Shown here piece by piece: positions 58,374 to 64,000 of a stretch of 64,000 nt of DNA (position 1 is the first letter of the stretch; each line of letters begins with the position of its first letter). The notes beneath the pieces are model-generated. The model was not told the DNA's origin. It was given only the letters and a program-made list of their open reading frames with translations, and ran no database searches. This DNA comes from Chryseobacterium cupriresistens (lineage in GTDB: Bacteria > Bacteroidota > Bacteroidia > Flavobacteriales > Weeksellaceae): contig NZ_JBKKJT010000003.1 of the NCBI RefSeq assembly GCF_046614675.1, forward strand, positions 702,217 to 766,216, written 5' to 3'. A program made the position numbers and the translations under genes.

Positions 58374-59444
58374 ATGATAATTCAAAAAACTGAAAACTCC
58401 AGAATTTCTACATTTGACCCTAACAATTTTTCATTTGGTAGTACTTTCATCGATCATATGATCATTTGTGAGTATGAAAACGGAAAATGGGGTGATGTAA
58501 AATTAGTTCCTTACGGTCCGATTCCATTTACGCCTGCTATGATGGGAGTAAACTATGGACAAGCTTGTTTTGAAGGTATGAAAGCCTATAAAGACAAAGA
58601 CGGGCAGGTTTTCCTTTTCAGGCCTGAAAAGAATTTTGAACGTATCAACAAGTCAGCGAAACGTCTTGCTATGCCGGAAGTGACTGAAGAAATGTTTTTA
58701 GACGGATTGAAAGCTTTGGTAGATATTGACAGAGAGTGGATTCCACAGGGGGAAGGAATGTCGCTTTATATCAGACCTTTGATTTTTGCTACAGAGGAAG
58801 CTTTGAAAGCAAGAGTTGCTAATAAATATATGTTTGCCATCGTTGCAACACCGGCACAGAGTTATTATTCAGAACCGGTATCTGTAAAGATCTCTGATCA
58901 CTATTCAAGAGCGGCAAACGGAGGGGTAGGTTCTGCAAAGGCTGCAGGTAACTATGCGGCTTCTTTCTATCCTACACAATTGGCCATTGAAGAAGGGTAT
59001 GAGCAAATCATCTGGACGGATGATGCTACACACGAATATTTCGAAGAGAGTGGTACAATGAACGTATTTGTTAGAATCAACGATACGATCTATACGCCGC
59101 CAACATCTGAGAAAATCCTTGACGGAGTAACGAGAGACAGCTTCATCCAGTTAGCGAAGAAAAGAGGTATCGAAGTGAAAATTGAACCGATTGCGGTAAA
59201 AACTGTAATCGAAGCTTTAAAGAATGGTGAACTTAAAGAAGTATGGGGAGTAGGTACAGCAGTAGTAACCACTCAATTCCAGGCTTTAGGATATCAGGGA
59301 GAAAAACTTGTGCTTCCGAGATTATCTGATGAAGAAAGCTATGCGGCTATCCTTAAGAAAGATCTGGTAGACTTACAAACCAATTTGTCTGAAGATCCGT
59401 TCGGATGGAGAGTGATGGTAGGTCACGTATTGGAAACAGTATAA
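58374..59444 (+). CDS. ilvE: Branched-chain amino-acid aminotransferase
   Basis: A 356-aa PLP enzyme of fold type IV (class II, eukaryote-like size). YGQACFEGMKAYKDKDG, RMAMPEVTEEMFLDG-like KRLAMPEVTEEMF, the Schiff-base lysine in GSAKAAGNYAASF and EESGTMNVFV are hallmarks. It interconverts Leu, Ile and Val with their keto acids. Confidence 0.95.
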   Translation: MIIQKTENSRISTFDPNNFSFGSTFIDHMIICEYENGKWGDVKLVPYGPIPFTPAMMGVNYGQACFEGMKAYKDKDGQVFLFRPEKNFERINKSAKRLAMPEVTEEMFLDGLKALVDIDREWIPQGEGMSLYIRPLIFATEEALKARVANKYMFAIVATPAQSYYSEPVSVKISDHYSRAANGGVGSAKAAGNYAASFYPTQLAIEEGYEQIIWTDDATHEYFEESGTMNVFVRINDTIYTPPTSEKILDGVTRDSFIQLAKKRGIEVKIEPIAVKTVIEALKNGELKEVWGVGTAVVTTQFQALGYQGEKLVLPRLSDEESYAAILKKDLVDLQTNLSEDPFGWRVMVGHVLETV

Positions 59445-59465
59445 TACTATTGATATAACGATATG

Positions 59466-59490
59466 AAAGCCGGGTTTTTCCCGGCTTTTT
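59466..59490 (+). terminator. Terminator of ilvE
   Basis: AAAGCCGGG (466-474), loop T5, CCCGGCTTT (480-488) and further T. Confidence 0.92.
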
Positions 59491-59616
59491 CATATATGCC
59501 TATTCACGTAAAATGGACGAAGAGTTTTTGGCTAAGATCAATGCGTTACAACATTCACATATTTCTGTGTCAAGTTTTGTAATTGATTCCCGAAATGTGT
59601 ATTTTCGCAAAAGTTT

Positions 59617-60129
59617 ATGAAAAAAATACTCTTCATATCAGCCATAAGCCTGTTGAGCTGTAACAGAAACGCACAGACGGCACATCCCCCTGTAGGTGGG
59701 GTTTTAAGCCAGAAAGATCTGGATGTTTCTAAGAACAGGATGAAAAATCTAAATGTCATAGAAAGAGGGCAGATTCAGGATTGGATCAGCAGTCAGTCTG
59801 TGAAGTATTATCCAACGCAGCTTAATTATTGGGTAACGGTAGAAGGCTATGATCAAAGAGAAAGAAGGAAGGATGAAACAACAATTTCCTATTCTTATGA
59901 TCTGTATGATTTTGATCAGACGAAAATCTACGATCAGCCTTTTGAAAGAAGAGATGCCAGATTCGGACACTTTGATGAACTGAGAGCAGTGGAGAACGCT
60001 TTGCGTTTTATACATGATGGAGAGGAAGTAACACTTTTGGTACCGTCTTCTTTGGCCTACGGAACATACGGAGACGAAAAGAAAATAGACAACGACATTC
60101 CATTAATCATAAAATTAAAAGCTTTATAA
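59617..60129 (+). CDS. GldI-like FKBP-type peptidyl-prolyl isomerase lipoprotein
   Basis: A lipoprotein signal (MKKILFISAISLLSCN) with Cys15 as lipid site, then a 150-residue region ending in an FKBP core (TISYSYDLYDFDQTKIYDQP, ALRFIHDGEEVTLLVPSSLAYGTYGDEKKIDNDIPLIIKLKAL). Order and length resemble GldI of gliding Flavobacteriia, which helps fold T9SS/gliding proteins. It starts an operon with a second isomerase 4 bp downstream. I rate the GldI assignment as likely, not certain. Confidence 0.78.
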   Translation: MKKILFISAISLLSCNRNAQTAHPPVGGVLSQKDLDVSKNRMKNLNVIERGQIQDWISSQSVKYYPTQLNYWVTVEGYDQRERRKDETTISYSYDLYDFDQTKIYDQPFERRDARFGHFDELRAVENALRFIHDGEEVTLLVPSSLAYGTYGDEKKIDNDIPLIIKLKAL

Positions 60130-60133
60130 ATAC

Positions 60134-61249
60134 ATGAAATTGTTTAACAAGAATATAATTCTGGCAGCGGCAAGTATTTCGCTGATGAGTTGTACCCCAA
60201 TTTATAAAAAAATGAACGTAGACAAAGAAACTTACGAAGGTCTTAATGACGGACTTTATGCCAATCTTCAAACTACAAAAGGTAACCTGATTGTGAAGTT
60301 TGAGGACAAGAAAGCACCAGTAACTGTAGCCAACTTTATCGGTCTTGCAGAAGGGAAAATCGACAACAAAGCTAAGGCTAAAGGAGTTCCTTACTATGAC
60401 GGAACTATTTTCCACAGAGTAATTAAAGACTTCATGATCCAGGGAGGAGATCCTCAGGGAACTGGAATGGGAGATCCTGGGTATAAATTCGAAGACGAAA
60501 GAAACGACCTTAAACACACAGGGAAAGGTATTCTTTCTATGGCGAATTCAGGACCAAATACCAACGGTTCTCAATTCTTTATTACTGAAGTGGCTACCCC
60601 TTGGTTAGATGGAAGACATACGATCTTCGGAAAAGTGGTAAAAGGAAATGAGGTAATTGATGCGATTGCTAACGTTGAAAAAGGAGCTCAGGATAAACCT
60701 AAAACAGATATTGTTTTAGAAAAAGTTTCTGTTTTCAGCAAAGGTGATGAGTACAAGCATTACGATGCAGCTAAAACTTTCAATGAAGGAAAGGCTAAAA
60801 TCGCAGAAAACAATAAAGCTTTCATCGCTAAAGAAGAAGCTGAAAAAAAGAAAAGAGAAGAAGAATTCAAAGCTAACCAGGAGAAATTGGTTGAAAACCT
60901 AAAAGCTGGTATGCAAAAAACTGAATCAGGCCTTTACTATAAAATTACAAAAACAGCTGACGGTAAAGCTCCAAAAGCTGGTGACAATGTATCTGTACAC
61001 TATGCAGGTAAATTGGTAGACGGAACTGAATTCGATTCTTCATTCAAGAGAAACGAGCCTATCGAAATTCCAATCGGAATGGGAAGAGTAATCAAAGGAT
61101 GGGATGAAGGTATCCTGTTATTGAAAGAAGGTGAAACTGCTACATTATTGATCCCGCCTGCAATGGCTTACGGAGAAAGAGGAGCAGGAGGAGTGATCCC
61201 GCCAAACTCATGGTTGGTTTTCGATGTTGAGCTTGTAAAAGTAAAATAA
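60134..61249 (+). CDS. Cyclophilin-FKBP fusion lipoprotein
   Basis: A 371-aa protein with two unrelated peptidyl-prolyl isomerase domains: cyclophilin (residues about 40-205; GTIFHRVIKDFMIQGGDPQG, SQFFITEVATPWLDGRHTIFGKV) and FKBP (about 270-371; GDNVSVHYAGKLVDGTEFDSSFKR, PPAMAYGERGAGGVIPPNSWLVFDVEL), joined by a lysine-rich coiled coil (KAKIAENNKAFIAKEEAEKKKREEEFKANQEKL). A lipobox (SLMSC) anchors it, so it acts in the periplasm. It follows the GldI-like gene by 4 bp. Confidence 0.95.
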   Translation: MKLFNKNIILAAASISLMSCTPIYKKMNVDKETYEGLNDGLYANLQTTKGNLIVKFEDKKAPVTVANFIGLAEGKIDNKAKAKGVPYYDGTIFHRVIKDFMIQGGDPQGTGMGDPGYKFEDERNDLKHTGKGILSMANSGPNTNGSQFFITEVATPWLDGRHTIFGKVVKGNEVIDAIANVEKGAQDKPKTDIVLEKVSVFSKGDEYKHYDAAKTFNEGKAKIAENNKAFIAKEEAEKKKREEEFKANQEKLVENLKAGMQKTESGLYYKITKTADGKAPKAGDNVSVHYAGKLVDGTEFDSSFKRNEPIEIPIGMGRVIKGWDEGILLLKEGETATLLIPPAMAYGERGAGGVIPPNSWLVFDVELVKVK

Positions 61250-61269
61250 TTGAATTTCACAATAGTATC

Positions 61270-61297
61270 AAAGCTGTCCGAGAGGATGGCTTTTTTT
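61270..61297 (+). terminator. Terminator of the isomerase operon
   Basis: AAAGCTGTCC pairs with GGATGGCTTT across GAGA (with two wobbles), followed by T7. Confidence 0.85.
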
Positions 61298-61416
61298 ATT
61301 CTGCTGAGAGATATTCTGTAACGATCTGCGTAAATGGTACGACCCATTTACTATCCGGAAAGGCTCACTGTTTTTCTGATACGAATTATTTTAAACTTGT
61401 AACAATAATCAAGAAA

Positions 61417-61992
61417 ATGAAAACCAAATCACTTCTGTTTCTGTTCATTATGCTGTCGTTGATGGCTTTTTCCCAGACTAAAGCAAATCCTGACGATGCA
61501 GCAATCAGAAAATCACTTACTTATTTTGTCAACAGCATTCAATCCAAACAGATAGATCAGGCGGTAAGCGGCATATATCCAAAATTCTTCACCATAGTGT
61601 CAAAAGAGCAGATGACACAGATTTTGAATATGACTTACAATAATCCATTTATGAAAATTGAAGTAGAAGATCTGAAGTTTGGAAATATTGAAAAGCCTGA
61701 ACTCATAACCGGGGAATATTTTTCTATTACCCCTTATTTTTTGAAACTGAAATGCAATGTCAGTTCATTAAATGATGATATGAAAAAGAAAATGAACGGT
61801 GCTTTGACAGCCAAATACGGAGCAAATAATGTGAAATATGTCGCCAGTGAAGGCTCATATCTCATCAACGCCGCTATGAAAGCCTGTGCGGTTTCAAAAG
61901 ATAAAAAGACATGGAAATTTGTTATTCTTGAAAAAGAATATAAAAAAGAACTGGTGAAGATTTTACCCAAGAAAATTCTGGATAAGTTCTAA
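61417..61992 (+). CDS. Exported protein of unknown function
   Basis: A 191-aa protein. A signal peptide (MKTKSLLFLFIMLSLMAFSQ) precedes a soluble region of about 170 residues with DDAAIRKSLTYFVNSIQSKQIDQAVSGIYP near the start, like the first helix of NTF2-type or similar small alpha/beta folds. No clear family. Monocistronic. Confidence 0.75.
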   Translation: MKTKSLLFLFIMLSLMAFSQTKANPDDAAIRKSLTYFVNSIQSKQIDQAVSGIYPKFFTIVSKEQMTQILNMTYNNPFMKIEVEDLKFGNIEKPELITGEYFSITPYFLKLKCNVSSLNDDMKKKMNGALTAKYGANNVKYVASEGSYLINAAMKACAVSKDKKTWKFVILEKEYKKELVKILPKKILDKF

Positions 61993-62021
61993 AGAATAAA
62001 CATTAATTTTTACATTGAATC

Positions 62022-62048
62022 GTACCGTCCCGAAAAAGACGGTTTTTT
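62022..62048 (+). terminator. Intrinsic terminator
   Basis: ACCGTC (024-029) pairs with GACGGT (038-043), then T5, just after the exported protein at 61417-61992. Confidence 0.85.
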
Positions 62049-62139
62049 GTTTCCTGAAAATACCGTAGAAATACGGATTTCGGTATGAATTTATTACTTC
62101 TATCTTTATCATGCACTTAAAAAAACAAAATAAAAAAAT

Positions 62140-62361
62140 ATGTTTGACCTGAATTACGACCAGATAAAGAAGGAAATAGAATCTGAAGTATGCAAAGAAC
62201 ACAGTAGGCATCCGGAATTTGTAAAAACAGATGAAGGTTTTGGAATAAAAGCCTGCTGTGAACCATTCAGAGAAGAACTCGTTGAAAAGTCAGGGAAAAT
62301 GATTGAAGAAGAAACAAAGAAGATCCTTGAAGAAATGATGAAGGATCTGTTTAAAGAATAA
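62140..62361 (+). CDS. Small soluble protein of unknown function
   Basis: A 73-aa acidic, mostly helical protein (NYDQIKKEIESEVCKEHSRHP..., IEEETKKILEEMMKDLFKE) with three cysteines (one at position 18 and a CC pair in ACCEPF). It has no signal peptide. Single gene with its own terminator. No family recognised. Confidence 0.65.
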   Translation: MFDLNYDQIKKEIESEVCKEHSRHPEFVKTDEGFGIKACCEPFREELVEKSGKMIEEETKKILEEMMKDLFKE

Positions 62362-62394
62362 GTTTTTACGATGTTAAGATAACTTTGTTATCGG

Positions 62395-62422
62395 AAGCTG
62401 CTCCGGAAGGAGTGGCTTTTTT
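62395..62422 (+). terminator. Intrinsic terminator
   Basis: GCTGCTCC (397-404) pairs with GGAGTGGC (409-416) across GGAA, then T6; it follows the 73-aa protein gene. Confidence 0.85.
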
Positions 62423-62472
62423 GTTAGAAATACTATGTTATTATTAACAATATAAATGGAGTAAGATCGTAA

Positions 62473-62503
62473 ACAAAAACCGCCCCCAAACAGGGCGGTT
62501 TTC
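62473..62503. terminator. Terminator of the two-helix membrane protein gene
   Basis: ACCGCCC (479-485) pairs with GGGCGGT (493-499); T runs on both strands. Confidence 0.88.
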
Positions 62504-62536
62504 TCAGTAAAATAAATTGAAAAGTTATATGTTCTG

Positions 62537-62776
62537 TTATCTTTTCTTCATCTTGGTTCCGGCCAGGGAACTGATGAATACAAGGCCAAACCCGATATAA
62601 GCGGCAAATGCCGTCAGGTATATAATTAAGCTGTTAAAGCTAGGTTTTAAGGCGTATACCAACACTGAAAATGCAGCAAAACTTAACACCAGCATTAGGC
62701 TCCATATATGCAATTTTGCAGCATCTTCATTTCTCTTAAAAATCATTTCAAAAAAGGCTCTCATCATTACTAACAT
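62537..62776 (-). CDS. Small two-helix membrane protein
   Basis: A 79-aa protein with an N-terminal amphipathic region and two hydrophobic segments (LHIWSLMLVLSFAAFSVLVYAL, LIIYLTAFAAYIGFGLVFISSLAG) and a basic tail KMKKR. No family recognised. It stands alone. Confidence 0.65.
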   Translation of the reverse strand: MLVMMRAFFEMIFKRNEDAAKLHIWSLMLVLSFAAFSVLVYALKPSFNSLIIYLTAFAAYIGFGLVFISSLAGTKMKKR

Positions 62777-62892
62777 TTTAAGGGTTATACATTAATTTAT
62801 AGCATAAAGGCGCACTCATCACGGTAAAAAGAATATATTCCTTTACTGGGCTAAGGTTCACGATGACTTTGCCATTTATTTATATCGCAATA

Positions 62893-62909
62893 CCGGGCTG
62901 AAAGTCCGG
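62893..62909. repeat. REP-like hairpin
   Basis: CCGGGCT (893-899), GAA, AGTCCGG (903-909); related to the strong hairpin of the repeat at 40133-40202. Confidence 0.45.
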
Positions 62910-63437
62910 GATATTTTTGTTTTTTTTGAATCAATCAATGATTCCTGGTTATTGTGATACCAGTCAGATACGGGTGCAAAACTGCTGTGAAAAACTAACG
63001 GGGGTTAATTAATCACGAGCCCGTATCTTTTACGGCATCGTAGAAAAAAAAGGATTCATATACTAGATATGAACTTGAATCAGTGGAAAAACTGAAAATC
63101 CACAGAAAACCTTTTTTCTCATCCTTAGTGTTTTTTTAATTTTTTCTCAAGAATTTATATGCCAATATCATGCCAAAATTCTGTTTGTTCGATTAACACT
63201 TTGTTTCACGGGATTGATGAGAGCAGTGGTGAAGCGTTTTTTCTTCTGTTATTTCCTTAAACATAGAAAAATTTTCTGTTTTTTAAAGCTAATAATAATG
63301 AACAAAGAAAATATTACGGAGGAGAAGTGTTTTTATATATTTAAAATTACTAGGCTATTCGACATCCTCATAATATAAACTATTCAATTCTTGTTATTTC
63401 TGAAAGCATTAGTGACATTTGTGTTAATTGAATAAAC

Positions 63438-63475
63438 CACGAATAACACCAATATTTTTCACGAATAACACCAAT
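63438..63475. repeat. Tandem 16-bp direct repeat
   Basis: CACGAATAACACCAAT occurs at 63438-63453 and 63460-63475, separated by TTTTT-type filler (22-bp period). Confidence 0.7.
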
Positions 63476-63493
63476 TAAACAGTTCAACAGAAT

Positions 63494-63565
63494 CAATAGG
63501 AATGGGCTTTAGCCCGTTTTATATTTTATGAATATCTTTCGATGGCTTTAGCCGAAACTTATAAG
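63494..63565 (-). repeat. REP-like double-palindrome repeat, copy 2
   Basis: Read on the minus strand: TTATAAGTTTCGGCTAAAGC, then about 25 bp, then CGGGCTAAAGCCCATTCCTA. Same order and spacing as the plus-strand copy at 40133-40202, in opposite orientation. Confidence 0.65.
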
Positions 63566-63711
63566 AGTCCCACAGATTTCACAGATTGACACGGATGCCT
63601 GCGTATATTTTTTTACAAATATAATTGGATAGTTAAAAAAAATATTCATCAAAAGTATCAATCATTCTTGGCGATCTGTGAAATCTACAGTTAAAGACAT
63701 TTTCACAATTA

Positions 63712-63726
63712 TTATAAGTTTCGGCT
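63712..63726 (+). repeat. REP-like repeat fragment at the presumed IS junction
   Basis: TTATAAGTTTCGGCT, 15 bp identical to the beginning of copy 2 (minus strand), then the match stops exactly after CT. What follows (CCTATGTTTGC) is unrelated to the repeat, consistent with an insertion at the CT. Confidence 0.5.
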
Positions 63727-64000
63727 CCTATGTTTGCAAAAGAATAAATTTACATACAAAGCAAAAGGGGTGAGAGAACAGTTTTGGCTAAATAACTCAG
63801 GAAGTATATTGTGCTTTAGAAATGTCCTCACTTCTTTATTCCTTTTAGAGTTTGAACAGAATTTAAAGGATCTAAAAAGATATCTTGGATAATAATCAGG
63901 AGACAAAACGAAGGAAGACTTGCTTTTATTTAAAGATAAAAATATGAGTGCATTAAAACAGGTTGTAGGAATAGATGTAGCCAAAGATGAACTGGTGGCA
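63727..64000 (+). mobile_element. Left end of an IS110-family insertion sequence
   Basis: The interval from the presumed junction at 63726/63727 to the window end holds about 217 nt of noncoding DNA and the start of a DEDD transposase. In IS110 elements the noncoding left end encodes the bridge RNA that chooses target and donor DNA, so this stretch probably contains one. No terminal inverted repeats are expected. The right end is outside the window. Confidence 0.55.
63944..64000 (+). CDS. IS110-family DEDD transposase, N-terminus only
   Basis: The first 19 codons (MSALKQVVGIDVAKDELVA) carry the VGIDVAKD strand with the first catalytic Asp of the RuvC-like domain of IS110/IS1111 recombinases. 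The rest lies beyond the window. Confidence 0.82.
   Translation, partial: MSALKQVVGIDVAKDELVA

Larger units (their letters stand above)
62777..63943. other. Gene-poor repeat mosaic before the IS110 element
   Basis: A 1.17-kb stretch without a convincing gene. It contains a GGGCT-type hairpin (62893-62909), a long-loop stem AGATACGGG/CCCGTATCT (62966-62974, 63020-63028), a tandem 16-bp repeat (63438-63475), a REP-like repeat (63494-63565), a 13-bp inverted pair AGATTTCACAGAT (63574-63586, 63674-63686), and from about 63727 the left end of an IS110 element. This looks like an insertion and recombination landing pad. Confidence 0.6.

Noticed and set aside
63712..63984. 90-codon minus-strand ORF across the IS110 left end
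   Set aside because: It overlaps the start of the transposase in antisense and the region expected to encode bridge RNA; no family seen.
1..64000. CRISPR arrays, rRNA and tRNA genes
   Set aside because: No regularly spaced identical repeats and no cloverleaf or rRNA-like segment were found by eye.

Overview
The window comes from an AT-rich Bacteroidota genome, very probably Chryseobacterium or a close Weeksellaceae relative (Flavobacteriia). The signs are Bacteroidetes-type promoters (TTG / TAnnTTTG), almost no Shine-Dalgarno sites, Flavobacteriia-typical genes (DUF4294, a GldI-like lipoprotein, a DAHP synthase-chorismate mutase fusion, a cyclophilin-FKBP fusion, small 'bacteriocin-like' GG-leader peptides) and a chryseobasin-type MNIO RiPP pair. 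All product names come from reading the proteins by eye; no database was searched.

Layout. 1-4.3 kb: the end of a sensor kinase, two sigma-54 activators, a TMEM175-type channel and a SUKH protein. 4.4-14.1 kb: a redox/stress region. A five-gene operon (bicupin oxalate decarboxylase, YoaK-like membrane protein, peroxiredoxin, DsbA-like protein, hydrolase), an orphan protein and Dps all have the same 28-bp direct-repeat element 28 bp upstream of the same promoter box. A hybrid kinase (with OYE and ABM genes behind it) and a LytTR regulator lie inside this region and are the obvious candidates to control it. 14.2-20 kb: a LacI-controlled sugar operon (PfkB kinase, MFS symporter, LamB-like porin, ketose epimerase) with two identical 15-bp operators. 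20.1-20.5 kb: two cysteine-rich GG-leader peptides. 20.7-34.6 kb: hydrolase, VOC protein, Lrp regulator, cobalamin riboswitch with metE, AraC/ALDH, a DUF1062 protein, a Crp-OMP-DoxX cluster, MFS and AraC genes. 34.8-42.3 kb: a secreted protein, a beta-propeller sensor kinase with its NarL-type regulator, a DUF1349 protein, and LuxR and AraC regulators.

42.7-54 kb: an alpha-oxoamine synthase (serine palmitoyltransferase-like) with a TetR gene; dnaX split in two frames at an A11 tract followed by a strong hairpin; a 43-codon leader ORF in which 18 codons are Phe, Tyr or Trp, directly upstream of DAHP synthase-chorismate mutase; rsgA, ndk and a GH29 fucosidase; and the RiPP precursor with its MNIO enzyme. 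54-62.8 kb: housekeeping genes (rpe, M42 peptidase, NUDIX, mnmD, ilvE, peptidyl-prolyl isomerases). 62.8-64 kb: a gene-poor mosaic of repeats ending in an IS110-family element that seems to have inserted in a REP-like palindrome.

The most notable signals are the aromatic leader ORF, the three-promoter direct-repeat regulon, the dnaX recoding site and the compact RiPP locus.
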